A stretch of 64,000 nucleotides of DNA from positions 5,431,451 through 5,495,450 of the forward strand of contig CM036209.1 of assembly GCA_020631735.1 (NCBI GenBank), in the 5' to 3' direction. Origin of the DNA: Saccharum officinarum (taxonomy: Eukaryota > Streptophyta > Magnoliopsida > Poales > Poaceae). Below, one piece after another: positions 34,279 through 45,517 of this stretch. The first letter of the stretch is position 1, and every line of letters begins with the position of its first letter. The position numbers and the translations under genes are program-made. The notes under the pieces are model-generated. The model had not been told where the DNA came from. It made no database searches and worked only from the letters and a program-made list of their open reading frames with translations.

Positions 34279-35366
34279 TGTCGGGGTCGCGATACCCTGG
34301 GTATCTCAAGACACTGATAAGTTAGCCACTCGGGCAGCCCAGCCAACAAGAACCTCACCGCCACAGCCAAACAAAGCCACACGGTCCCTAGGACACACGC
34401 CAGAGCAACGGGTCCACCACGACCTCTCTCCTCTCCTTCCGCTGCACGCGACGCAGCTGTGCACGACCTCTCCTCCGTCTCGACCCTTGGGAGGGATGAA
34501 AAGGGGTTGGGCGCCATCAAGTACACCTACCCTGACAAGGATAGCTAGGCACGCTCCCCTCACTCCGCCAGGACTGAGGGGACAGTCATCTCGGGGCAGA
34601 CGCCATCCCTGCGTGCCTCTGCGCAGACAAGACAACACCGCGGTGCAGTGACGACTGGTACGACACCGCACCATCCAAATCCAGCCCGACAAGATGGGCA
34701 TATGGCTCCACCCACTATGGGATGGGGCGCACGACCCTAGGCTTGACTTTCAAGACTGGCCAGGCCACCAGAAGAATCAACCTCACAATCCGGGGTCGAG
34801 GCCATCGGCATCACAACCTACAAAGGCAACCGATGACCCAGGAGCGGCTACCTGCTCCCGCACTGCCAACAATGCCACTGTGGCCGGCACTGTAGCATCA
34901 TGCCACGCCAAGCCACGACGTGCGAACAAGATCACGATGATGACCAAACCAGAACGTGCCATGATGTTAGGATAAGACAGGCTTGCTTGCAGGCCAAGTT
35001 CACTTATTTCTCCCTCTCTCAGGCTCACGACCACTCGGTCGGGAGAACCCCTCTCTCCACTTGTAACCTGGCCTCCGGACTCTATATAAGGAGAGCCAGG
35101 CCTCCATTCCAAGGGGATGAAACCTGAGAACACCATTTGGGCTCTGGTTCACCTCACTCCTACCTCTTTCCCTTAGCTTACACACCCCATTGTAAGAACT
35201 TCAGAGCATTCAACTGAGGAACACGAACTTGAATCATCTCTAAGACTGGACATAGGGCTCTGGCCTGAACCAGTATAACTCCTCATGCCTTTGAGTGCTG
35301 CCATCAATTTCCTAAAGCAACGTGACACACGTATAAATTCACTAGTCGGTCGACAAAATATCGACA
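34279..35366 (+). mobile_element. LTR of a gypsy-type retrotransposon (1,088 bp)
   Basis: It begins TGTCGGGGTCGCGATACC and ends AAAATATCGACA, so the termini are TGTCG...CGACA. A TATA box (TATATAAG, 35,083-35,090) lies in the 3' half. It is followed at once by GTTGGTGCACCAGGTAGGGG, a primer-binding-site-like sequence common after LTRs of grass gypsy elements. Confidence 0.85.
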
Positions 35367-35724
35367 GTTGGTGCACCAGGTAGGGGGACAGTCGCGCACT
35401 CTCCTTGATGAAAAGGAAGCGATGGCTCATCACACATGTGACGGACTCGCCCACGGAACTGCCGCTGGTGGCCGCATCTGCTTGTGGAACCCCGAGTTCA
35501 CCAACGTCGACGGGCCAACACCTGCATTCGCCTTAGGCCCTGGCCAGGTTCTTCATTCTAGAGACCTGGACTCCATGGCCTATGGCGGACATGCTCTCGG
35601 AACGGCCCCCTGCGGCCGCATCCCAGAGTTTACCCGCATAGGGGGACAATACCCTCCTTCGCCTTTGGTCACAGCCAGGCATTCCACCCCGGGAACCTGG
35701 ACTCCGTGGCCTACAGCGGACACG
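35367..35724 (+). mobile_element. Retrotransposon leader / internal remnant
   Basis: Starts with the PBS-like sequence. About 360 bp follow with two partial repeats of a CCTGGACTCC(A/G)TGGCCTA module. No gag or pol motif is visible. It lies between the full LTR and a partial second LTR. Confidence 0.6.
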
Positions 35725-35867
35725 AACTTTAGAGCATTCAACCGAGGAACACAAACTCGAATCATCTCTGAGACTAGACGTAGGGCTTCGGCCTAAACCA
35801 GTATAACTCTTCGTGTCTCTGAGTCCTACCATCGTTTTCTTAGAGCAGCGCGACACACGAATAAAAG
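35725..35867 (+). mobile_element. Partial second LTR copy
   Basis: Matches the last ~170 bp of the LTR at 34,279-35,366 (TTTAGAGCATTCAAC, AGTATAACTC, GCGACACACG) but stops at CACGAATAAA before the terminal CGACA, where backbone AGTCACAC resumes. This indicates an internally deleted element. Confidence 0.75.
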
Positions 35868-36914
35868 TCACACAAAAACATAGAGTAAGTGTATAAATGC
35901 AGTAAGAAGATGAGCAAGAGGACCTAAATTCTGCATAAAGATTTATCCATAATATCACAGAGCAAATCAACAGTACACCTTGGAACTTTGCCAAGAATGT
36001 TATGCTTTCGGTCACCAAGCATATCCGATAGTACCAGTAGTTTTTATCTTTCAGTCACTACTAGTCAATCTTCATGGTCAAGTTATTTAAATTCATCATG
36101 GTAAATATATATATTGATTCATTAAATTAAATCAATCCGAATAAAGCTTCAGCCAGGTTCGCACAATGTGGAGCGAGCGAAGAAAGTCAAGCTTTTGCAT
36201 GGTCTCGAATATAGCATCAATGGGAATGACAAAAGGCGTTATCTTTGGTTTCTTCTCAGAAAGATGCACGGTCCTTCAAATATTTGCTTCTTAGAGAAGA
36301 AACTGGCATCAACCAACAAGCAAAGCAACTGACTGGCCGTTACAAGTCGCAAGCGCAGTATCTCAGCCACTAATTGGGCCAGGTTCCTGCAGTGTGAAGC
36401 GGTGGAAGCGCACTCTCTTTTGCCTTTTGTTTCGAAGAAAGCATACAGGGAAAGACAAAAGAGGCATTATCTTCAGTTTCTTCTCAGAATCATATATACA
36501 TCGTCCTTCCAATATTCGTTTCTTGCCAGAGAAGAAATTAAATGCATTTGTAAGAAGCTATGTAATCTGTAATTGTACATCTATCTGTATGAATATCCAA
36601 GTGGGCACCAGCTATATATGAGAAGATTATCCTGTGTTAAACGGAAAATCTACATTTCATTGGGCCCTTTGAGAAAATTCTTGTACATATATGTTAATCA
36701 AGAGAAATAAGAAAAATCTAATTAAGTAGACCCGGTTAGAATGTGGCTTGGACTAAATGAGGAGTTTATATCCAGAACAACAACAAAAAAAACAACTCAA
36801 ATTAAAAAAAATCAAAGAAATTTATCAATTGGATCGTATAGGACACGAATTATTCAACGTCACAAAATAGATATATATCTATATAGATTCCATAGAAAAG
36901 TTATTTGAAGCTAA

Positions 36915-36917
<3 letters not shown>

Positions 36918-36972
<55 letters not shown>
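36918..36972. repeat. (TA)n microsatellite, unit 4
   Basis: TA run of about 55 bp at the same backbone site as 3,265-3,338. Confidence 0.96.
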
Positions 36973-36973
<1 letters not shown>

Positions 36974-37023
36974 TCAGACTCCAACTAAAACTTTACTCAA
37001 ATAAACCTATACATAGCTATCTA

Positions 37024-37561
37024 GGAGCCTGTTTGGTAGCGCTCCTACCGCTCCGCGTGAGAAGCCGAGGGGTGCTGCCAAACGCCTCCGCTCCCTGCTG
37101 CCCCTCCCCCCTCGTAATCGCTCCCACAGCTCCTCTTGTTTCGCATTGCAAGTGGGGAACAGAAAAAACCTGCTCCCCATGCTCCGCCTCCACTACGCCT
37201 CCCCTACCCTCTCGCCGCCTCCCCCGCTGTCCCCAACGCCCTCCTCCTACCACGCTCCTGCGCAAGCCGTGCCACCCTTCTTCCCCTCGCCTGCCACCTT
37301 TCTTTCCTGCACTCGCCGAGATCCATCCCATCGTCGCCGTGTTCACCAAGATATGTGGTGCTCCTCCTCCATGGCCATCGTGGTGCCCCTTTCCATCGTC
37401 TGTGCCTCCTCCTCGCGCTCGCTCGCTTTCCTCTTCCTTCGCTGCTGTTGGAGCTGGAGTTGTCGTGTGAGTTCTACCAAATGGTGCGTCTCTGAGTCTA
37501 GAGCGCGAGGGAGCAGGAGTAGGAGCGGTGGGGAGTCAATTTGGAGCGCTACCAAACTGTC
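37024..37561. mobile_element. GC-rich MITE-like element, unit 4 second copy
   Basis: Full-length counterpart of 3,398-3,921 (538 bp). It ends in GCGCTACCAAACTGTC with CTA on both sides. The short ORF starting MAIVVPLSIVCASS is open much further here (37,374-37,658) because the early stop is changed. That is probably fortuitous. Confidence 0.65.
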
Positions 37562-37648
37562 CTATATATGCACTAAGATTCAACAAGTGTATTCCAAAAC
37601 TGCAATTAGTTTTGTAACCAAGAGAAATTCTACCAATTCTACCAATCT

Positions 37649-38063
37649 CATGCCATGACGCCAGGACAAGACAGGCTTGCTTGCTGGCCAAGTTTACTTA
37701 TTTCTCCCTCCCTCGGGCTCACGATCACTCGGTCGGGAGAACTGCTCTCTCCACATGTAACCTAGCCCCCGGACTCTATATAAGCAGAGTCAGGCCTCCA
37801 TTCCAAGGGGACGAAACCTGAGACCAACATTCGGTCTCTCATTCACCTCACCCCTCCTACCTCTTTCACTTAGCTTACACGCCCTATTGTAAGAACTTCA
37901 CAACATTCAACCGATGAACACAAACTCGAATCATCTCTGAGACTGGACGCAGGGCTCCGGCCTAAACTAGTATAACTCTTCGTGTCTTTGAGTGCTAACA
38001 TCATTTTCCTAGAGCAGCGCGACACACATATAAATTCATTAGTCGGTCGACAAAGCACCGACA
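37649..38063 (+). mobile_element. 5'-truncated LTR (duplicate of 34,279-35,366)
   Basis: Matches the last ~415 bp of the LTR, including CTCTATATAAG and the intact terminus ACCGACA. It sits at the same backbone position (before AGTCACAC), so the LTR insertion predates the internal duplication. Its 5' half and some flank are deleted. Confidence 0.82.
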
Positions 38064-39390
38064 CAGAGTCACACACAAAAACATAGAGTAAGTGTATAAA
38101 TGCAGTAAGAAGACGAGCAAGAGGGCCTAAATTCTGCATAAAGATTTATCCCATAATACCACAGAGCAAATCACCAGTACACCTTGGAACTTTGCCAAGA
38201 ATGTTATGCTTTCGGTCACCAAGCATATCCGATAGTACCAATAGTCTTTATCTTTCGGTCACTACTAGTCAATCTTCATGGTCAAGATATTTAAATTCAT
38301 CATGGTAAATATATAATAAAGCTTCAGCCAGGTTCGTGCAATGTGGAGTGAGCGAAGAAAGTCAAGCATTTGCTTGGTCTCGAATATAGCATCAAATGGA
38401 AAGACAAAAGGCATTATCTTTGGTATCTTCTCAGAAAGATGCACGGTCCTTCAAATATTTGCTCATTCTCAGAAAAGAAACACATTTGTAAGAAAGATAT
38501 ATGGTCCTTCGAATACTTGTTGATTGTCGGAGAAGAAACGCATATGTAAAAAGTAATAAGATGTTTGTTTTGAGGAACCACCACATTATGATGAGGTGGT
38601 GCATCATGAATTTATACTAATTTGGTGAAATGACTCCATTTCTCATGTTTGTACTAATTTTTAGGTTGAGGGAGTTGGTGATGGACCAACTAATTCTATA
38701 CCACAAACCAAACAAAAAAGTAAGGAGTGAGAATAAGGTAGAACTAGTTCATTCCTTTTCAAATAACTGAGACCTAGCTAGTGTGATTGAATAAAATAAG
38801 TGTTTCTCGTTCCTTTCCAAATGTCCGAGGACTGAGGATGCCTCTACGTGAGAGAAATGTTGAAGCATAAGTGAATTGTCCGTTGTTCACTATCAACTTA
38901 AACTGATCGATAGATGCAACTCAATAACCATAGATATTCATAGGTGTGAGTGTGTATATGCATCTAGTGGTGGTGTGCGCGTGTGATTGTGTGTGTGCGG
39001 AGTGCGCGTGTCATAAAGTTATGATACACTCTAAAGTTCTAACAGCATGTTTGGATCACCTAGCACTAGTTATTAATCCACTAAATAATCCAGAGGCTCC
39101 TTTTAGTCCTATTAGCTAGATATGGCCAACTAATAGACTAGTTGTTAATTGAGGTGTGTGGACTAAAAATTAGTTCGCTCATTAGTTCCTCTGTTTGGAT
39201 GGCCTAGTACTAATTTTTAGGTGACTAACAATTAGTCCTGGCATCAAAGAGGCTCTTAAGTCCAGCAGCTATGTTACCGTACGTTTTTGTTGCTCTACAT
39301 ATAGATGGGTCCATCCATTCTGAAGACCAGAAAACAGCTTTGTTCCAGAGTTAGCCCTCCTCTTGTCCCACAAAGCTGACAAGCTGATCG
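38064..39390. other. Backbone upstream of RBR copy 4
   Basis: Homologous to the backbone before the other RBR copies, with a deletion of several hundred bp, only one ~300-bp repeat (about 38,326-38,575) and a shortened MITE-like module (CACTAAATAATCCAG near 39,080). The last 170 bp before the start codon are well conserved with copies 1-3. Confidence 0.6.
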
Positions 39391-40781
39391 ATGGCTGCCA
39401 CTTCTTCCTTTGGCGACGACGCTGACCTCATGGTTGCCGACGACCTGTACTTGATAGCAGTTTGCCAAGGAATAAACCAAGCAGACGCCACCGGGCTCAT
39501 GGCGATATCCGACGAGGAGTACGCCGCGGAACTCCAGCTCCAAGAGGTGCTTGTTTCCTCCGCCATGGCGGTAATTGTTAATTCCGGCATGGCAGCGACT
39601 GCGGCACAATCATCGCTCATGCCGCAGCTTGATAGCGCCGTCGTCGTACACACAGCCAACAGTGACACAGCAGCTGCTGAGACGCCCGTGCTCGCCGTAG
39701 CTGAGTATAGCTGCTCCTCCTCCTCCTCCTCCTCCTCGCCTCCGCCACCTCTTGCAGTTGCAGCCCCTGCCACCGGGGAAGACGACGCAACTGCGTTGGC
39801 AACTTGCAAGATCTGCCTGGACTACGTGCTACCGTCGCACTTGCACCACGCAAGTCGCGGCTGCGCACACGCCTTCTGTGCAGCCTGCCTCTCCGGCTAC
39901 ATCAGCGCAAAGACCCAAGGCGGCCACATCTCCGACATCAAGTGTCCGGGGGACGGGGAGGACTGCTGCAACGTCCTTGACCCCGAACTCAGCCAAGGCG
40001 TCATATCCGGCGAGGCTTTCGAGGCCTTGTGCGCCGCACTGTGCAGGTCCATGGTGGAGGGGGCCGGCAACTTTTGCTACTGCCCCTTCAACGACTGCTC
40101 GGAGATCTTGGTGGACGATCGCGGCGGCGACGTGCCGGAGTCGGAGTGCCCGGCGTGCAGGAGGCTGTTCTGTGCACGGTGCCGCGTGCCATGGCACGCT
40201 GGCATTAGCTGTGCCGAGTATGGGCAATTAGCACCTGGGGACAAGGGGAAGGAGGACTTAGTGGTGCTGGAGATGGCCAAGGGGGAGAAGTGGAAGAGGT
40301 GCCCCAATTGCAAGTTCTTGGTCGACAAACGCGACGGCTGTGTGCACATGACTTGCAGGTGAAACTAAATCTACTCCCTTTGTTGCCAATTTAAGACCTA
40401 AGATGTTTTAGTTTTTAGTTCTGTCGTTCTAAATCAAACTTTTAGGTTTATAGAAAAAATATAGTATTATCTACAGTACTACAAATAAATATGCAAATAG
40501 GATATATTCCTTGGTAGATTTAATGAAACTAATTTGATGTCGATACATTTAATTTTTTGATAAACTTAATCAAAGTTAAAAATGTTTGATTTAGGTACTT
40601 TAGATTGGATGGTGTAACTTCCAGCAGTTAATTTGCTTTCTTGTACATACATCAAATTGATAGAAAATTGTTTTCAAGGCAACATAACTTCTTGAATTCA
40701 TTATGCAGGTGTGGCTTCCAGTTCTGCTATGCATGTGGCGAGCCGTGGGGGCAGTCTCATTCCTCTTGCAACACGGCGTGA
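39391..40781 (+). CDS. RBR (RING1-IBR-RING2) E3 ubiquitin ligase, copy 4
   Basis: Exons 39,391-40,358 and 40,709-40,781 encode 346 residues. The intron is GT-AG with TATGCAG at the acceptor, where the others have TATGTAG. RING1, IBR and the RING2 core, including the GCVHM catalytic-type cysteine, are intact, with an 8-Ser tract. RING1 reads CLDYVLP as in copy 2, residues 54/63 are L/V as in copy 3, and the IBR end reads GISCAEYG, near copy 1. Exon 2 lacks one CAT codon, so QSHHSSC becomes QSHSSC. This shortens the spacing between the last His and Cys zinc ligands and could weaken RING2. Otherwise it is likely functional. Confidence 0.9.
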
Positions 40782-41319
40782 AAGCTGATTTTGCGCATAA
40801 TCCAGCAGTGGAAAGCGAATGAAGTTCCACGATCCATGCAGTCAAACTATTTTTAGTTATATATTGGCACATGCAGCCAAACTATGTCTCGTCATATATG
40901 GCACTACCGCAGAAGTAAAAACTAATAAGTGTAGTTCAATAACACATGTGGTCAAACTATTTTTTATTTTATGAGCTATGTATGTCATTGTTGCAGTACT
41001 ACATAAATCTCTATCACAATTTTTTTAACTAAATTATGATAGAGATTTTTATAGTAGTGCTCTAAAGACATACATAGCTGATAAAAGCAAAAATAGTTTG
41101 ACTGCATGTATCGTAGGCCTACGTATAAAAGCAATTTTTTGCTCTTATGTGTAGGCCTATGATACATGCATTTAAACTATTTTTGCATTTATGAACTTTG
41201 TATATCTTTATGGCACTACTATAGAAATGAAATAAATTGTCTTCATTGCAGTATTACAAAAATCCCTATCGAATACGATCAAAGGCTACTCAAATGGTTC
41301 TTTAATCTTAATATCACAA
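40782..41319. other. 3' flank of RBR copy 4 with hairpin
   Basis: Homologous to 14,277-14,813. The large hairpin is at 41,087-41,186 with both arms present, and the smaller AAATCTCTATCA / TGATAGAGATTT foldback precedes it. Confidence 0.7.
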
Positions 41320-41370
41320 GCGGCTCGAAAGCCACTTTTCACAATATAGTACAATAAAATGCGATTCCAT

Positions 41371-42395
41371 TATGAATGGCAGTCGGGCGGGTTTGGACCC
41401 GAAACCCACGGGTCCATTATGAATGGCAGTCGGGCGGGTTTGGACCCGAAACCCACGGGTTTCAGACCTGACGGGGCAGGGGTGGGTTTGCTTTTGCCCC
41501 GCGGGTCTTGGGTTCAGGGCCCCGAATCGGAGCAGGTTCAGGGTCAGGGCTACGTTTTTCCCCGCGGGGGGCCATGGGGACCCGAACAGCCGCCGCGCGC
41601 CAATGTGCACTCCGATCCCTCACCTGGATTGATTAAAAAACACATCCCTCATGGCCTCACCTGAACTGCTCATCCTCATCCTTATCCCTCACCTCACAGC
41701 TACCGCCCACAGCCGCTGCCCACCACCGCACGCGCCCCCCTGCACCTCACATGCTGGTGCCCCCACCCACCACGGCACATTGCACGCGCGCGCCCCTGCG
41801 CCCTGCACCTCGCACACAGGCACCCCCGCCGACCATGACACATGCGCGTCTCTGTCCCTCGCACACGCGCGCCCCCGTCCCCTACGCCTTGCATGCCTCC
41901 GGTGGCAAGGGAGCTCCGGCAACGGCAGGACCGTTCCGAGGGTGGCACAGCGAACTCGCCAATGAAGAAGTTGGTGGCACGAAGGAGCCGGTGGTGGTGG
42001 TTGACGAGATGGACGGGCAGGCGATGGTGAAGGGCAAAGCGCCCTGCTAGGGCGAGCATGGGAGGTGGTGCTGCGGGCATGGAACGGCGCTGAGGAAGGG
42101 TTCGACGAACGTGTCAGGCTCCTGCGATGCCAAAGGAGGAAGCGGGGAGGCGAATAGCAGTGTGTGTGGGGACGAGCTCCAACCGAGCTCGTCCTTGGCG
42201 GCGGTGGTGGCGAATGGAGGCATCTGAGAGGGAGAAAGACCATCTCGTCGGTCATCGGGGACCCGGTGGTTCGGGGGCGGGGGTGGATCTCCACCCGTTA
42301 CATAGTTTGGGGCGGGGTCCAGGTCTGCTTCTCGGGTTTCGGGTGCGGGTGCATGAATCCTCCACCTGGCCCTGACCGCCCCGTTGCCATCTCTA
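41371..42395. mobile_element. hAT-like element (1,025 bp) in unit 5
   Basis: Inserted into the first ~95-bp repeat. Ends are TATGAATGGCAGTCGGGC and, inverted, TAGAGATGGCAACGGGGC. The flanks are GATTCCAT (41,363-41,370) and AATTCCAA (42,396-42,403), a decayed 8-bp TSD; unit 4 reads AATTCCAA uninterrupted. The first 47 bp are tandemly duplicated. The GC-rich interior yields long spurious ORFs on both strands, and no transposase motif was seen. Confidence 0.8.
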
Positions 42396-42604
42396 AATTC
42401 CAACCTAGAACCACATTAATACATGTTTTTGGATCTTAGTATCACAAGCGGCTCAAGAACCTCTTCTCATAGTAGTACAATGAAAAGCAATTCCAACATA
42501 GAACCACCATTCCTACTACAGGTTTTTGAATCTTAGTGTCACAAGTGGCTCAAAAACCTCTTCTCATAATAGTACAATGAAAAGCAATTCCAACCTAGAA
42601 CTAC
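42396..42604 (+). repeat. ~95-bp tandem repeats, unit 5
   Basis: Continuation of the opening repeats of unit 5 after the hAT-like insertion. Copies with GCGGCTCAAGAACC and GTGGCTCAAAAACC start near 42,449 and 42,546. Confidence 0.75.
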
Positions 42605-43400
42605 CGTTGCTATTTTCAGCTGCCTCTACAAATGACCCAATCTTTAGAGGTGGCTCTAGATGCAGCCGCCTCTATAAATGGATTTCTAGATGTGGCTGGA
42701 TCTAGAGCCGCCTATAAAAATCGATTTGTAGAGGCGGCTAGGTCTAGAGCCGTCTCCAAAAATAGGTGTAGCACAGTAAAATTTGAATTTTGTAAATGGC
42801 CTCAGGTGGAGAAATGACAAAAACTAAAGTTATAGATCTTGAAGAGTTATATACAATTTTATAGTTGACAACTTTTTCAGTTGAAATCATTTATCCAAGG
42901 AAAATTATGTTTGAATTTTTCACATTTGAAATTCAATTTTTTCAAATGACCTCGGATGGAGAAATGACTAGAACCATAGTTATAGATCTCGATGATATCT
43001 ACAATTTTGTTATTTAAAACATTTTTATGTGAATTCATTTAGCGTCCCAAATACTTATTTTAAAATCCTAAAAAGAGAATACGAGGAGAATGAATATGCC
43101 TTATGGACACGACTGTCTTCTGAGTGGGGTGGATAGAGAAGTTACACGCGAGGCCATAGGTTGCGGTTTGAATCCTAGCTAGCGCGCAGCGTGTGCTTTT
43201 TCGAATGACTTTTTTTGTTGCTATTTTTGGCCAGATTTATGATTTTTTTGGATGATTTCTGCGAAACGATTTGTAGAGGTGGCTGTTGTTGTCAGCCGGG
43301 GGCCAGCTGGGCAGCCGCGTCTACAAATCACTGATTTCTAGCGATGGAAGAGTAGAAGCGGCTGGCCCAACCGCCTCAACAAATGCGGCCTGTAGTAGTG
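42605..43400. mobile_element. CACTA-like GAGGCGGCT element, unit 5
   Basis: The longest copy (796 bp), with an extra subterminal GAGGCGGCT block. Its right end is GCCTGTAGTAGTG, that is CACTACTACAGGC inverted, the best evidence that the family is CACTA-type. The box-B-like motif has decayed to GGTTTGAATCC. Confidence 0.7.
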
Positions 43401-44814
43401 CATCTGCCCTTTGGTCCGACTCAGCCGCCTGCAGCCATTCCTGCCGCCCAGCCGCGCCCTAGCTCAGCCCTGCTCAGGCGCCGTCCTGCTTACACCACCG
43501 CCTAGCTACGTCAGCCCGCCCTACTTGTGCCGCCTCTACCCTGCTCCCGCCACCGCCTAGCCGCGCTGGCCTGCCCTGCTCGCATGGAGGTGAGCGTGAG
43601 AGAAATGGAGAGACGGAGCAAGACGGCCTCTCGGTGGGACGAGCACCTTTGGCCAATTTGAGAGAGAGCGAGCGAACCGCTCCATTCTACTCGTTTCGCA
43701 ACCAAACATCCATGAAAGCGGGACGGAATGGTTCCATCCCGGTCCGCTCCTCAACCCAACGGATCATAAGTCAATCGACTAAGTCAAGCTCCGATGCTTA
43801 CTGAAGAAGGTTGCGTGGAAGGACAACCTAGCACACCCTTTAAATCATGGCCCGGTGACGGATAACGACATCAGCTTTCGTAACATCGTCTTTTCTTACA
43901 ACGGGTGACTGCGTAGGCTTTAATAAATAGTTGTAATGCACGAATTTTAATTTGGAGAAGAAAAGATACAAGAAACAGTAAGTACACACAAGTTCTATTG
44001 CATGTGTTAATTAATATGCTAAACACTCCATGTGAGAATCGAAATATTTATGTGTTTACATTCGTTTTAATTAAGAAGTCAGCTGATGATCATGGTAGCC
44101 CTGCAAATGAAAAATATCAATTACATGCACATGACCCCTGGTTAAGTCTTGCACGCTGCCATCAACCTACAACTGGCTGGCAGTTACAAGTCGCAAGCGC
44201 ACTATCTCAGCCACTAATTTGGCCAGGTTCACGCAGTGTGAAGCGCACTCTCTTTTGCCTTTTGTTTCGAAGAAAGCATCCAGGGAAAGACAAAAGAGGC
44301 ATCATCTTCAGTTTCTTTGAAGAAAGATATATGCATCGTCCTTCCAGTATTCGTTGCTTGCCAGAGAAGAAATTAAATGCATTTGAAAGAAGCTAAGTAA
44401 TCTGTAACTGTGCATCTATCTTTATGACTATCCAACTGGGCACTATATATGAGAAGATCATCCTGTGTTAAACGGAAAATCAACATCTCATTAGGCCCTT
44501 TGAGAAAATTCTTGCACATATATGTTAATCAAGAGAAATAAGAACAATCTAATTACGTGGACCCTGTTAGAATGTGGCTTGGATTAAGAGAGGAGTTTAT
44601 ATCAAGAACAACAACAAAACTACAACTCAAATTAAAAAAATCAAAGAAATTTGTCAATTGGATCATATAGGACATGAATTATTCCGTGTCACAAAATAGA
44701 TATATATCTATATAGATTGCAAAGAAAAGTTATTTGAAGCTAAGGCATATATATAAACTAACCAAGTCACCCAGACTCCAACTAAAACTTTACTCAAATA
44801 AACCTAGCTATCAA
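43401..44814. other. Unit 5 backbone without a gene
   Basis: Homologous to 15,835-17,543 without its MITE. Contains the divergent ~300-bp repeat (about 44,170-44,410). No gene is seen. Confidence 0.6.
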
Positions 44815-45351
44815 GGAGCCTGTTTGGTAGCGCTCCTACCGCTCCGCGTGAGAAGCCAAGGAGCGCTGCCAAACGCGTCCGCTCCCCTCTGCCCCCCCTC
44901 CTTGTAATCGCTTCGACAGCTCCTCTTGTTTTGCATTGCATGTGGGGAATAAAAAATACCCGCTCCCCACGCTCCGCTCCCACTCCGCCTCCCCTGCCCT
45001 CCTCTCGCCGCCTCCCCCGCTGTCCCCAGCCCTCCTCCTGCCATGCTCCTCCGCAAGCCAAGCCGCCGTTCTTCCCCTCGCCTGCCACCTTTCTTTCCTG
45101 CACTCGCCGAGATCCATCCCATCGTCGCCGCTTCACCAAGATCTGTGGTGCTCCTCCTCCATGACCATCGTGGTGCCCCTTTCCATCGTCTGCGCCTCCT
45201 CCTCGCACTCGCTCGCTTTCCTCTTCCTTCGCTGCTGCTGGAGCTGGAGTTATCGTGTGAGCGCTACCAAATGGTGCGGCTCCTAGTCTAGAGCACGAGG
45301 GAGCAGGAGCAGGAGCGGTGGGGTGTCAATTTGGAGCGCTACCAAACTGGC
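44815..45351. mobile_element. GC-rich MITE-like element, unit 5
   Basis: Counterpart of 3,398-3,921 (537 bp), with ends GGAGCCTGTTTGGTAGCGC and GCGCTACCAAACTGGC. The left flank is CAA and the right flank CTA. The short internal ORF starts MTIVVPLSIVCASS. Confidence 0.65.
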
Positions 45352-45517
45352 CTAGATATGCACTAATATTCAACAAGTGTATTCCAAAACTGCAAATAGT
45401 TTTGTAACCTAGAGCAATTCTACCAATCTAGCCTATCATATTAGTACTCTAGGAACGCAAAGTCACACAAAAACATAGATAAAGTGTATAAATCCAGTAA
45501 GAAGATGAGTAAGAGGC

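Larger units (their letters stand above)
36305..38320 (+). repeat. Second copy of an internal duplication in unit 4
   Basis: Starts at GGCATCAACCAACAAGC, matching 33,224, and repeats in order: divergent ~300-bp repeat, TA run, GC-rich MITE, LTR fragment and AGTCACAC backbone. The first copy runs 33,224-36,304. The junction joins the end of a ~300-bp repeat (AGAGAAGAAAC) to the start of the divergent repeat, which suggests unequal exchange between related repeats. Confidence 0.82.
31472..41319 (+). repeat. Segmental duplication unit 4, internally rearranged
   Basis: Backbone as in the other units up to about 34,278. It is then interrupted by a gypsy-type LTR remnant and an internal direct duplication, and resumes into RBR copy 4. 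Small shared differences, such as AAAGCCACTTTTCACAATATAG at the start and AATAGTTGTAATGCACG, link it to unit 5. The ~95-bp repeats are at 31,472-31,721. Confidence 0.9.

Noticed and set aside
35368..35796. 142-codon plus-strand ORF in the LTR remnant
   Set aside because: It begins in the PBS-like region and runs into the partial LTR, so it is unlikely to be gag.
41651..42403. ORFs of 100-200 codons inside the unit 5 hAT-like element
   Set aside because: GC-rich sequence is open on both strands, with His/Pro/Ala bias and no transposase motif.
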